Positions 1-6,702 of a DNA stretch of 20,194 bases are shown here, piece by piece. Source of the DNA: a virus; the IMG/VR virus record IMGVR_UViG_3300017751_000334, positions 1-20,194 of that record; one strand, given 5' to 3'. The notes under the pieces are model-generated. The model had not been told where the DNA came from. It searched no databases and was given only the letters and a program-made list of their open reading frames with translations. Made by a program: the position numbers and the translations under genes. Each line of letters starts with the position of its first letter. Positions within the stretch are counted from its first letter, which is position 1.

Positions 1-240
1 GCAATACGTGTCTCAAGTGCAGCTGACACATTGGCAATACTTGTTGCCATTGTGCTAGAAACATTTGCAATAGATGTTTGCAAGGCCACATTAGTACTTG
101 ACAAGGTAGCCGAAACCGTGTTAATATGACTTTCCAAAGTCGCAGAGGTTGAAGCAAAGGTAGAGCTTACACCTGCAATGCGAGTCTCTAATGCTGCCGA
201 TACATTAGCAATACTAGTAGCCATAGTTGAACTAACTGTT
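1..240. repeat. Coding repeat in the fibre gene (about 60 bp, two copies)
   Basis: The stretch at 1-60 recurs at about 175-234, 174 bp (58 codons) away. Differences are largely at third codon positions, so the peptide ATSIANVSAALETRI is kept while the DNA has drifted. A partial third unit (TSIANVS) lies between them. This is a protein-level shaft repeat, not a mobile repeat. Confidence 0.75.
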
Positions 241-686
241 GCCAAGCCTGCCGATGTAGCTACTGGCTCACCTGCCAGTGTAATATTAGTACCAGCAATA
301 TTAGTTGCACTTACTGTGCCTGCACTAACAGTATCTGCAAACAAATCACCAGTGCGTAGGCTGCTAACACTTACATCTTGAAAGGTAAGTGTTTCTGCGG
401 TTAAAAAATCTGTTGTAATATTTGTTGCATCAAGTGTTGATGTAATTATTTCAGAAGAATGAATTGCATTAGGCTGAAAAGTACCCTGAACAATAAGGCT
501 ACCATTAACACTTACGTTACCAGTAAAGGCAGCAGAAGTTTGAGAAAGTTTTAGTGAGGAGTTATTACCAGAACCATCTTGGACACGGCGCAGTGTTTCA
601 TCTATGCCGTTATTGGAGGCGCTAGAATTAATCTGCAATAAATCCTTATAGGTATTTGCAATCTTCTTACCTGTTAAATCTGTCAT
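1..686 (-). CDS. Tail fibre / virion appendage protein, N-terminal part (runs off the left edge)
   Basis: About 228 codons are open on the minus strand from an ATG at 686 to the window edge with no stop. The protein starts MTDLTGKKIANTYKDLLQ, a start I associate with fibre-like proteins of environmental phages. It then has a Ser/Thr/Asn-rich beta-type stretch (NVSVNGSLIVQGTF near residues 58-71) and, from about residue 145, low-complexity repeats built on TSIANVS and AALETRI, typical of trimeric fibre shafts. The start overlaps the stop of the upstream gene (TAATG), which implies translational coupling. The receptor-binding end lies outside the window. Fibre is the best call; another trimeric virion protein is possible. 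Confidence 0.72.
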   Translation of the reverse strand, partial: MTDLTGKKIANTYKDLLQINSSASNNGIDETLRRVQDGSGNNSSLKLSQTSAAFTGNVSVNGSLIVQGTFQPNAIHSSEIITSTLDATNITTDFLTAETLTFQDVSVSSLRTGDLFADTVSAGTVSATNIAGTNITLAGEPVATSAGLATVSSTMATSIANVSAALETRIAGVSSTFASTSATLESHINTVSATLSSTNVALQTSIANVSSTMATSIANVSAALETRI

Positions 687-970
687 TATACTATATTCCA
701 GTTCTTGTTAATATCTTCCCAGTTATCAAACACGGCGGCTTCCCAACTTAGGTTTCTATCGTTATTAAATTCAGGTCTAGCATCTCTAATAAACATACTT
801 CTGTCTATAGTAGATATGATTTTATTCTGCGGGTGATTAACTAAATCATAACCTTTCTCATTATCTTCTGGACAAACCCAAAGACCATAACTGTTTTTCT
901 TCATTACTGTTCTTGAATAAGAAAAACCACATACGTCACAAAGAACTTTATTATATTTGCCTCTTGCCAT
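686..970 (-). CDS. Small Cys-motif protein A (CDVCGF type)
   Basis: A 94-residue protein of unknown function with a CxxC knuckle (CDVCGF, residues 11-16), a KKNSYG motif, a third cysteine (VCPED) and HPQNKI. This resembles a small metal-binding zinc-ribbon-like fold, but only three cysteines plus Asp/His are visible, so a zinc site is inference. It is a paralogue of the gene immediately upstream (972-1214), sharing CDVCGF, KKNSYG, a VC..D pair and HPQNKI in the same order, but it has a longer Trp-rich C-terminus. It sits between the second adaptor and the fibre, so a role in head-tail joining or tail assembly is plausible but unproven. Its stop overlaps the fibre start. Confidence 0.8.
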   Translation of the reverse strand: MARGKYNKVLCDVCGFSYSRTVMKKNSYGLWVCPEDNEKGYDLVNHPQNKIISTIDRSMFIRDARPEFNNDRNLSWEAAVFDNWEDINKNWNIV

Positions 971-971
971 T

Positions 972-1214
972 TTAATCCTCTGGTAGCCAAGCAGATACAG
1001 GTACTGTGCTGACTGGTAATCTTACTAGCGGTCTTGGGTCATATACAGACTCATCGTCAGTTACCCTAGCTATTTTATTTTGTGGATGACTTACCCTATC
1101 GTACTTACCTTCGTAATCTGATTTGCAAACCATCATCCCGTAGCTATTCTTTTTTAGTTCACGAAGCTTGTAACGAAAGCCACATACGTCACAAACACCT
1201 AATGCCCTAGTCAC
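972..1214 (-). CDS. Small Cys-motif protein B (paralogue of A)
   Basis: 80 residues, starting at a GTG (1214) directly after the TAG stop of the adaptor gene; no ATG lies upstream of the conserved CDVCGF motif (residues 8-13), which supports the GTG start. It shares CDVCGF, LKKNSYG, VCKSD and SHPQNKI with the downstream paralogue; its C-terminus is instead Pro/Val-rich. Tandem duplication with divergence of the tails suggests two related small virion or assembly factors. Function is unknown and the metal-binding idea rests only on the CxxC spacing. Confidence 0.8.
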   Translation of the reverse strand: MTRALGVCDVCGFRYKLRELKKNSYGMMVCKSDYEGKYDRVSHPQNKIARVTDDESVYDPRPLVRLPVSTVPVSAWLPED

Positions 1215-1895
1215 CTAGTAGTTTAATCTAGGACGCACAAGAAGACTAACACGTTCTTTGTCTTCTTCCTGCGCACGAGATAACCTTTCTTCATATTCTT
1301 GTTTCAACATATTGATTCGACCAGCATCAACACCTGGTCTTTTCATAGACATAAAGTATGCTGTGCCTGCAGTCAAGCATGGTAGAAACCTTCGAGATAC
1401 ATCAGCATTTTGAGAAGACCTTGTGACATCTTGAATATATTTTACAGTTTCTAATTTAAGTTGGTCAGTGCTGTTGTCAGGTAAAGGCCACAGATGAACA
1501 ATTACATTATCACGGTCACGCCGAATTGCATATTGAGAGGGGCGACCTGTTTGAGACTTTCTAGGAATCTTTAAGTATTCTTCCATAGAAATTCTGTTTA
1601 ACTGTAAGTCAGTTCTATTATCACCATCAACTCTATTGATGACTGCCTCAACAACATCAATGTTGTGTGCGTCTAGACTATAGGCTGTGACACTAGTTGT
1701 CACGGACACCGCCGTAGTTCCAACAGTCCAAAGCTGGATGCCACGGTTTTGCCAATCTTGCAGGAGCAAGTTTATAGAGCGGCGTGCAGAGCGAGGCTCT
1801 TCACCTAGCGTAGGTTCACCACCAATCATTTCCATTGCTTCTTGGATTACTTCATCAATATCCATTGAGAAACTATATGTACCTGATGTTGCCAT
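1215..1895 (-). CDS. Head-tail adaptor / connector protein (P22 gp4-like type)
   Basis: 226 residues. The layout fits tail-accessory adaptors that bind below the portal: a helical N-terminus (DIDEVIQEAMEMIGGEP), the RSARRSINLLLQDWQNRGIQ helix, a beta-rich centre, the stretch SMEEYLKIPRKSQTGRPSQY leading to VIVHLWPLPD, then C-terminal helices ending in RPRLNY. P22 gp4 and the SU10-type adaptor family show this order, and I recognise it by pattern rather than by alignment. A strong Shine-Dalgarno (AGGAGG, about 9 bases before the ATG) sits in the end of the upstream gene. It is the second adaptor-like gene here (see 4097-4747), so one may be the adaptor ring and the other a nozzle component. 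Confidence 0.75.
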   Translation of the reverse strand: MATSGTYSFSMDIDEVIQEAMEMIGGEPTLGEEPRSARRSINLLLQDWQNRGIQLWTVGTTAVSVTTSVTAYSLDAHNIDVVEAVINRVDGDNRTDLQLNRISMEEYLKIPRKSQTGRPSQYAIRRDRDNVIVHLWPLPDNSTDQLKLETVKYIQDVTRSSQNADVSRRFLPCLTAGTAYFMSMKRPGVDAGRINMLKQEYEERLSRAQEEDKERVSLLVRPRLNY

Positions 1896-2075
1896 TTATG
1901 GCCTCCTTTTTCTGGCTTTACCTTGTGCAGTTTTAGAAAGCTCTGAATAATGATAAAGAGGTTTACTTGACGTAGTGTGCCTTGCTCCACTATGCAGTTT
2001 TCCATCAGACATTTTATGTGTGCCTCCTTTATGTTTAGAGCCATCTCTAAAATAATGTGCCATTCCTTTTGCCAT
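1896..2075 (-). CDS. Small basic phage protein (59 aa)
   Basis: An ORF of 59 codons, starting MAKGMAHYFRDGSKHKGGTH and ending GKARKRRP. The central pattern of YF-DG, HKMSDGKLHSG, HTTSSKPLYHYSELSKTAQ is one I recognise as recurring in small proteins of structural regions of environmental phages, with no known function. It is His/Lys-rich and strongly basic. Its TAA ends one base before the ATG of the adaptor gene, and its 3' end supplies that gene's Shine-Dalgarno. The overlapping reading frame at 1847-2044 lacks such composition and is a shadow. Confidence 0.75.
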   Translation of the reverse strand: MAKGMAHYFRDGSKHKGGTHKMSDGKLHSGARHTTSSKPLYHYSELSKTAQGKARKRRP

Positions 2076-2086
2076 CTAATATTCCT

Positions 2087-2251
2087 TTAGTATAGTCTAT
2101 TATGTCCTGATTGGTTGCGGCCAGTCTTTAGGTTAGCTTTCTGGCCTGTGCCTCTTGGACTAACAGAACCAGTAGAGTTTCTTTTACGACCACCTACCTT
2201 TCTTCCAGGTTTGCTAATCTGTTGACTGACCGCCGCCCTACTTATCGCCAT
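2087..2251 (-). CDS. Small basic protein ending in QSGHNRLY (54 aa)
   Basis: 54 codons, starting MAISRAAVSQQISKPGRKVG, very rich in Lys/Arg/Gly/Ser, with no predicted fold visible. Its last eight residues, QSGHNRLY, are identical to the C-terminus of the protein encoded at 2613-2924, and the codons differ only synonymously. It lies in the run of basic proteins between the two adaptors and is followed 11 bases later by the next start. It could be a virion-packaged or DNA-binding peptide. Function is unknown. Confidence 0.68.
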   Translation of the reverse strand: MAISRAAVSQQISKPGRKVGGRKRNSTGSVSPRGTGQKANLKTGRNQSGHNRLY

Positions 2252-2256
2252 TGTCT

Positions 2257-2613
2257 TTAAGTTTTTTTTCTGTTCTTGCTACCAAGACCAAAAGTCTGCT
2301 TTTGACTTTTAGGAGGCCGCTTTTTACTACCAGATTTACCTGCCCAAAAAACTTTATCAGCCCAGTAAGCAGCTGAACATTTGCCTCTAGCAATGTTCTT
2401 TCCATGCCTTGCTTTAAAGTTTTTACGAGCTTCTGGGCTGTAGTTGTGGCCCATTCCTTGAGCGCCAAACCTAATTGTTTTAATTTTTCCATTATCACAC
2501 CTTACTGCAACTACTGCTTTTTTAGTTGGATGATTAGGAGTTCTCTTGGGTTTGTTTAAACCAGATAGTCCTAGCTTCTTTAGTTTATTTTTTTCTCCGT
2601 CTGTGAGTGCCAT
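2257..2613 (-). CDS. Basic conserved phage protein (IRFGAQGMG...AAYWADKVFW type)
   Basis: 118 residues. The middle (residues about 35-95) has the pattern VVAVRCDNGKIKTIRFGAQG, EARKNFKARHGKNIARGKCS and AYWADKVFW, which I recognise as a recurring, uncharacterised family in phage structural modules. The pattern of RFG, RK.FKARH and AAYWA resembles the core of a small nucleic-acid or virion-binding fold, but that is inference. The C-terminus (KSGSKKRPPKSQKQ) is disordered and basic. The ATG overlaps the upstream stop (TAATG). The frame at 2238-2498 is a shadow of this gene. Confidence 0.78.
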   Translation of the reverse strand: MALTDGEKNKLKKLGLSGLNKPKRTPNHPTKKAVVAVRCDNGKIKTIRFGAQGMGHNYSPEARKNFKARHGKNIARGKCSAAYWADKVFWAGKSGSKKRPPKSQKQTFGLGSKNRKKT

Positions 2614-2924
2614 TAGTATAACCTATTGTGTCCTGATTGAGTTTTTTGTTTAATCTTGCCGCCCTTTTTAGCCGTGCGAAACTTAGCTGTTTTCTTTGCT
2701 ATAGCTTTAGGCTGCTCAACATGCTGCTTTCCTTGTTTGCTTCCTTTTCTTTTTGCTCTCGTAGTTGCCGCATACTCTTCTTTTGTGAGTGCATCCCTCG
2801 CCTTTTTAGGTAAGTATCTCTCACCTGTAGCTTTTTTGCCCTGTGTACTTGGATTACCACTTGCTGTACCCCAGTCTTCTTTTTCCCATTTGTCTAAAGA
2901 CTTTTGTGATTTTGCTTTTGCCAT
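2613..2924 (-). CDS. DUF5872-like basic protein ending in QSGHNRLY
   Basis: 103 residues. The N-terminal two thirds, with KSLDKWEKEDWGTASGNPST, QGKKATGERYLPKKA, and YAATTRAKRKGSKQGKQ, match the family I know as DUF5872, found in phages and giant viruses and of unknown function. The tail is Lys-rich and ends QSGHNRLY, shared with the 54-residue protein at 2087-2251. No good Shine-Dalgarno precedes the ATG; expression probably depends on coupling to the upstream gene, which stops 8 bases earlier. Confidence 0.82.
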   Translation of the reverse strand: MAKAKSQKSLDKWEKEDWGTASGNPSTQGKKATGERYLPKKARDALTKEEYAATTRAKRKGSKQGKQHVEQPKAIAKKTAKFRTAKKGGKIKQKTQSGHNRLY

Positions 2925-2932
2925 TTAACATA

Positions 2933-3349
2933 CTACGATGTGTAGCTCCCACCCCTAGCTTTATATTCTTTAGCAACCATTTGAGCTTTTCTTGCTGACC
3001 ACTGACCAGGTTTACCGCCGCTGCTCCCAGCCCTAATACGCTCAACTATTTTTTTTCTCATACCAGGCTTTGTGTAGTTGCCTGCCTCATTGACACGGCT
3101 GCCTTCTTTTTTATTTACTTTTTTTTTACCACCACGGTTATCAGAAAGTTGAGACTCAACGTAATCCATATGTTTTTTAAAGTCTTCCATTTGAGCCTTT
3201 TCAGATTCATAGGCACGCTTGGCTTGTGCAGGTGTGCCACGGGTGCTAGACTCTTTCATTGAGCCGCCTGCTTGATTATAACCCATACGATTACGAACCT
3301 TAGTAGGAAGCTTTGAAAGACCTGGATTATTTGCTGGTACTTTTTTCAT
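2933..3349 (-). CDS. Basic conserved phage protein (VNEAGNYTKPGMRKK ... GQWSARKAQ type)
   Basis: 138 residues. The C-terminal half has VNEAGNYTKPGMRKK, IVERIRAGSSGGKPGQWSAR and KAQMVAKEYKARGG. I recognise this as a recurrent module in small basic proteins of environmental phages, but I know no function for it. The N-terminal half (PTKVRNRMGYNQAGG, then a Lys/Glu coiled-coil-like segment) is less conserved in my memory. It starts at an ATG overlapping the upstream stop (TAATG) and belongs to the same basic-protein run. DNA or scaffold binding is guesswork based on charge alone. Confidence 0.8.
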   Translation of the reverse strand: MKKVPANNPGLSKLPTKVRNRMGYNQAGGSMKESSTRGTPAQAKRAYESEKAQMEDFKKHMDYVESQLSDNRGGKKKVNKKEGSRVNEAGNYTKPGMRKKIVERIRAGSSGGKPGQWSARKAQMVAKEYKARGGSYTS

Positions 3350-4080
3350 TACTTCATTGCCTTTCCATAACCAGACTTAGCGCAGCCAACACCTCTAGGC
3401 TTACTTGACATGCCGCCACCAGCCTGGCGTTTAACCGTTTTCTTTTTCATACCACCGCCATAAGATTTTTTAGAAGACAAACGGTCAACCATTTCTTGAC
3501 GAGGTCCAACATATTTACCAGCTGCTCTACGTTTTCTTTTGGTACTTAATTTACGAGAATCAGCGCCAGACTTAGCTACAGTTTTTTTCAATCTAGTTTT
3601 CTTTTTAGCAGCTGATTCTCTTGCAGTTTTTTCTTCACGAGTCTCTGTAGTAAATGTTTCAGTTTTACCATTTGCTTTAGTAAATTGAAATGTCTTTTTA
3701 CCTGCTTTACGTGCAGCAGCAAAAGCCTGACCAAATGTTTGTTTTTTAGCAGCAGGTTTAGCAGCAGGTTTAGCAGCAGATTTAGCAGCAGGTTTAGCAG
3801 TAGGCTTCATTTCACCACGTGCTTTTAATTCTTTTGCTGCTCTATCAAAACGAGCTTGAGCGCTTTTTACAAGAGGAGTTCTCATATCGCTTCCCTTGCT
3901 TGATTTTCTCAATCTTTTATTAATAGTATCTTGACTCTTTTTAATTACAGACTTTAGTTTTGCAACTGTCATCTTAGATTCACGAGAATTAGATTCACGA
4001 GAAGCTGATTTAGCGGCCTTCTTTTTGGCACGTTCAGCACGCAAGTTTTCCATGTATTTTTGATAACCTGTTTTTTCCAT
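3349..4080 (-). CDS. Lys/Ala-rich histone H1-like basic protein
   Basis: 243 residues, of which I count about 72 Lys or Arg. Segments in order are a basic coiled-coil-like N-terminus, a PAAK repeat tract (residues 93-112), then KKQTFGQAFAAARKAGKKTF. This last motif, followed by an aromatic/Thr beta hairpin (FQFTKANGKTETFTT), occurs in many phage proteins. A second Lys-rich region follows, then a C-terminus with GGGMSSKPRGVGCAKSGYGK, also a pattern I know from phage structural modules. It has a GGGAGC Shine-Dalgarno. The charge suggests nucleic-acid association, possibly as an internal virion protein. No enzyme motif is visible. Confidence 0.8.
   Translation of the reverse strand: MEKTGYQKYMENLRAERAKKKAAKSASRESNSRESKMTVAKLKSVIKKSQDTINKRLRKSSKGSDMRTPLVKSAQARFDRAAKELKARGEMKPTAKPAAKSAAKPAAKPAAKKQTFGQAFAAARKAGKKTFQFTKANGKTETFTTETREEKTARESAAKKKTRLKKTVAKSGADSRKLSTKRKRRAAGKYVGPRQEMVDRLSSKKSYGGGMKKKTVKRQAGGGMSSKPRGVGCAKSGYGKAMK
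3745..3804. repeat. 12-bp tandem repeat, five units, encoding PAAK/SAAK
   Basis: Five consecutive 12-bp units read TTTAGCAGCAGG with single-base variants in the third and fifth units. On the minus strand they encode a repeated four-residue PAAK/SAAK/PTAK linker inside the histone-like protein. Unit number may vary between relatives by slippage. Confidence 0.9.
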
Positions 4081-4096
4081 TTTAAGTTAGCTCCCT

Positions 4097-4747
4097 TTAT
4101 TCACTTCCATTAATTGTATTTTCACCAAATAAAGAAGCAGGAGCTTCCATATCATCACGGCGTGTTCTTCGAGATTGATTTCTCAAAAGTTCTACAGAGT
4201 TAGTATATCGTTGTTCGTAATAATTACTTACTGTATAATTTTTCATAAAGTCCCCTGCCTCTACCATGCAGCCATAAAATAAAGCATCATAACAAAAGTC
4301 AGAGAAATAGTTAGTTTGATTTAAACTAGTCAAAGCAGTTGGCCTAGCGACATATACAAGCTCACCACCATAAGTAGCGCTTGCAGTAGGAGCAACAATA
4401 ACATTAGTATTTGTTTTCTTAGCATAATACTTTGGTGTTCCTGTGCTGGCACTAACAGGCCAGTAGTCATAAATAAATTCATCTGTTCTTTGTAGTAAAT
4501 TAATCTTAGTTCCATTATCTTCAATCCGAAGATTTTTTACATAGCGTGTTTCTGCTGGCAGTGTAAGAGTGTTCTTACCTGCAGATAATGTAACTGTTGT
4601 AGTTGTTACCAAACCAAAATCATCTAAGGCTTTAACTAATCGCTCTTCAACACGATTAACCATCTTAGGAATAGCCGCAACAAATTCATTGCCATCATTC
4701 TCTGTGGCATCAATAATGTCGGTAACAAGGTAAGTATAATTAGCCAT
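4097..4747 (-). CDS. Head-tail adaptor-like protein (SU10 adaptor type)
   Basis: 216 residues from the ATG at 4747 (MANYTYLVTDI). A longer in-frame start at 4786 would add a hydrophobic leader inside the upstream gene and is less likely. The order is an N-terminal helix (EFVAAIPKMVNRVEERLVKA), a beta section, ETRYVKNLRIEDNG, the TGTPKYYAKKTNTNVIVAPT strand pair, YVARPTALTSLN, then C-terminal helices containing FSDFCYDALFYGCMVEAGDF. That is the same architecture as the gene at 1215-1895 and as phage adaptor proteins of the P22 gp4/SU10 type. It overlaps the upstream gene by 8 bases. Confidence 0.72.
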   Translation of the reverse strand: MANYTYLVTDIIDATENDGNEFVAAIPKMVNRVEERLVKALDDFGLVTTTTVTLSAGKNTLTLPAETRYVKNLRIEDNGTKINLLQRTDEFIYDYWPVSASTGTPKYYAKKTNTNVIVAPTASATYGGELVYVARPTALTSLNQTNYFSDFCYDALFYGCMVEAGDFMKNYTVSNYYEQRYTNSVELLRNQSRRTRRDDMEAPASLFGENTINGSE

Positions 4748-5030
4748 AATAAATTGTCGTAGAAATAGTATTGACAGCAGAAACAATTACCTTGCCTGCC
4801 ATGCGAACACCATTATCTGCGAAGTCCTGATAGTTGCTTCCGTTAATTTGAAACTTAATACGACCACCGTTGGTATTACCAAACGGGTCTGCAGACGTAC
4901 CAGTAATAACCACAATCCCTGTCCCTACACATTGTACGCCACGTACACGGGTATCAGTAACGGTTACACTGGTAAGCGAATCTACAAATGTGCCAGTTCC
5001 AGAAACAAATGCGCTTCTAATGTTAGTCAT
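4740..5030 (-). CDS. Small beta-rich structural protein (96 aa)
   Basis: 96 residues rich in Thr, Val, Gly and Ser with alternating hydrophobics (GTFVDSLTSVTVTDTRVRG, GIVVITGTS, GRIKFQINGS), consistent with a small beta barrel or sandwich. It has a clear Shine-Dalgarno (AGGAG) and is the first gene after the terminator and promoter that follow the capsid gene. The position next to the capsid and adaptor genes suggests a head decoration or joining protein. I do not recognise the family. Confidence 0.72.
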   Translation of the reverse strand: MTNIRSAFVSGTGTFVDSLTSVTVTDTRVRGVQCVGTGIVVITGTSADPFGNTNGGRIKFQINGSNYQDFADNGVRMAGKVIVSAVNTISTTIYYG

Positions 5031-5061
5031 TGTTTACTCCTATAAAAATATCAATAGCTAT

Positions 5062-5090
5062 ATTATACTAAAAAAGGGGGTGAGATACAA
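5062..5090 (-). promoter_or_regulatory. Promoter P3 for the adaptor-to-fibre segment
   Basis: On the minus strand, TTGTAT (5090-5085), a 17-bp spacer and TATAAT (5067-5062). Transcription would start near 5055, about 25 bases upstream of the start at 5030. The -35 box lies in the loop of the terminator hairpin at 5074-5103. It is one of four sites with the same layout on this strand. Confidence 0.7.
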
Positions 5091-5103
5091 GTCCCACCCC
5101 CTT
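5074..5103 (-). terminator. Rho-independent terminator after the major capsid gene
   Basis: Read on the minus strand, AAGGGGGTG pairs with CACCCCCTT across a 12-base loop, followed by a run of T (six A on the plus strand, 5070-5075). It sits 26 bases downstream of the capsid stop and fits the need to isolate abundant capsid mRNA from the following genes. Confidence 0.88.
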
Positions 5104-5129
5104 CAAAGGTTAGCTAATAGGTGTTTTAA

Positions 5130-6050
5130 TTAAGCACCTTGGCTTCCGTAGAAACCACGCCAGTCACTGAAACCAAACGCATAACGCTCACGAGCCTTAA
5201 AGCGCAGGTTACCAGTGTCGAAGTCAGGCTCCATTTTAGTCTGAAGCGGCGAACGTACGAACATTTTCGCACCATTCGGCACATCAGTCTTAATGAAGTA
5301 ACCATTCGTGTCCGTGAAACGGCGGTTTACGTAGAAGCCGTTAGGGACAAGACCTTGATTGCGAATGCTGTTAATGTCGTTGACATTGGTAGCAGAGTTA
5401 GCAATCGTGGTTGACAAGGTGCTGTTCAGAATCTGGTCAGCAGTAAATGCCAGGTCTGACGGGATGTGCAGGCTTTCGGCCTGTGCGCCAATCAGAATAC
5501 CACGGTCATCTTTAGTTTTAGAAATAGCAATCAATGCAGTTTCCAAAGCGGCTTCCGAAAGGTCAGAAGCAGCCAAGGCATTGCTTTGGTCGCCATTGCC
5601 AATGGTCGGGTGTGCAGCGGAGAAGAAAGCTTGTCCGTCACCACCACCAAAGGCAGAGTTAAAACCGTTGTTGAAAACATCAGCAGCTTTAACTTGTTTC
5701 GTGTTCGCCATAGCACGAGCCAAACCTTTGGCACGCAGTTTAGCGAATGTGTCATAGAGGTTATCCTCCATAGCTTCTTCCGTAACGGCGAAGCCAAGGG
5801 CAATCGTCTCATGCGTATAGCGTGAGGTGTAGCTTTCTTGGGCATCGTCATATGATACAGCAGCGCCTTCACCTTTTACGGGTGCGGTGCCGAAGCCAGT
5901 GAAGAGAACTTCTTCTTCGAATGCACGGTCTGAATTTTCAGTGTCAAACAACGGTGCATGTTCATCAGCAACTTCTCCATACTCAAGACCGAAAACGGCG
6001 TTGAGGCCAGGGAGAAGTTCTTTTGCAATACTTGCTCTATTAATAGCCAT
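5130..6050 (-). CDS. Major capsid protein (HK97 fold expected)
   Basis: 306 residues. It begins MAINRASIAKELLPGLNAVF and has features typical of capsid proteins with this start: an acidic N-terminal arm region, SYTSRYTHETIALGFAVTEE (the P-domain/E-loop area), EDNLYDTFAKLRAKGLARAM (long spine-like helix), and a C-terminal domain ending KARERYAFGFSDWRGFYGSQ. The dense charged-aromatic C-terminus and the place after scaffold and decoration genes support the call. It has a strong Shine-Dalgarno (AAGGGAG) and a terminator directly after the stop. The HK97 fold is inferred from phage lineage, not aligned. Confidence 0.88.
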   Translation of the reverse strand: MAINRASIAKELLPGLNAVFGLEYGEVADEHAPLFDTENSDRAFEEEVLFTGFGTAPVKGEGAAVSYDDAQESYTSRYTHETIALGFAVTEEAMEDNLYDTFAKLRAKGLARAMANTKQVKAADVFNNGFNSAFGGGDGQAFFSAAHPTIGNGDQSNALAASDLSEAALETALIAISKTKDDRGILIGAQAESLHIPSDLAFTADQILNSTLSTTIANSATNVNDINSIRNQGLVPNGFYVNRRFTDTNGYFIKTDVPNGAKMFVRSPLQTKMEPDFDTGNLRFKARERYAFGFSDWRGFYGSQGA

Positions 6051-6065
6051 TATTATTTATCTCCC

Positions 6066-6653
6066 TTAGTTAGTTGTTGTTACAACGGCTGAAGTTACAA
6101 CATTCTGATAATCGGTAGCGTCATAGTTAAATGCAACTTCCATTTTCGTGAATGCATCCCCAGCAGCATTGCTAGGCTCATCAACAATACCGATAACACG
6201 CAGCAAGCCGTTTGTGGCTTTACCGCTAGTACCAGCAGTCGTTTTGGCAACAATGGTTGATTTACCAGTAAAGGTAGAACCACCAGCAATTGCGCTAACT
6301 TCTACGTTGTTTCCTACGATACCAGCAACAACTGTGGCATTCGAAGAAATGATGTAAGTTTGACCAGGATTGTCGTTTACCAAGCCAACGATGTCTGAAG
6401 CAGACACGCCAGAATAGTAAGGTTTAAATTTTTGTTCCCCGTCTTCTACATAGCGGCAACCTTGGAAAGTACCAACGGGTACTTCGGTTGTCGTTACGCA
6501 GGGTGTAAGTGTACCAGAAGCAATACGCACAGGAGTACCTGTGTACATTGCCGTAGCACCTGAAGCAATAGGATATTCGTTCAGGCCGTTACTATTTGGT
6601 GCAGCACCACGAACACGGGAAGGCTGAAGTCCAGCGACTTTAGTAGTAGACAT
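6066..6653 (-). CDS. Probable head decoration / capsid-associated protein
   Basis: 195 residues, Ala/Gly/Thr/Val-rich and beta-patterned, containing NEYPIASGATAMYTGTPVRI, a Gly/Val centre (ATVVAGIVGNNVEVSAIAGG) and KMEVAFNYDATDY. It has a perfect GAAGGAG Shine-Dalgarno and ends 15 bases before the capsid gene. Proteins with the pattern of PIASG..A...G.PV at this position are usually virion structural or cement proteins; I cannot assign a named family. A role as a capsid-stabilising decoration is inference from position and composition. Confidence 0.65.
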   Translation of the reverse strand: MSTTKVAGLQPSRVRGAAPNSNGLNEYPIASGATAMYTGTPVRIASGTLTPCVTTTEVPVGTFQGCRYVEDGEQKFKPYYSGVSASDIVGLVNDNPGQTYIISSNATVVAGIVGNNVEVSAIAGGSTFTGKSTIVAKTTAGTSGKATNGLLRVIGIVDEPSNAAGDAFTKMEVAFNYDATDYQNVVTSAVVTTTN

Positions 6654-6702
6654 ATTTTTCTCCTTCAGTGTCTAAGTTGTGTAACCAGACTTCGCCACCC
6701 TT

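Larger units (their letters stand above)
2087..2639. repeat. 27-bp imperfect repeat at the 3' ends of two genes (2087-2113 and 2613-2639)
   Basis: The two 27-bp stretches match at 24 positions. Each encodes QSGHNRLY plus stop on the minus strand. The three differences fall in His, Arg and Leu codons (CAT/CAC, AGA/AGG, CTA/TTA) and are all synonymous. The copies are 526 bp apart and end two otherwise different genes. Confidence 0.85.

Noticed and set aside
1847-2044. 65-codon minus-strand ORF overlapping the 59-residue basic protein and the adaptor
   Set aside because: The alternative frame (1896-2075) has a recognisable phage pattern, a fitting junction and supplies the adaptor's Shine-Dalgarno; this one conflicts with both.
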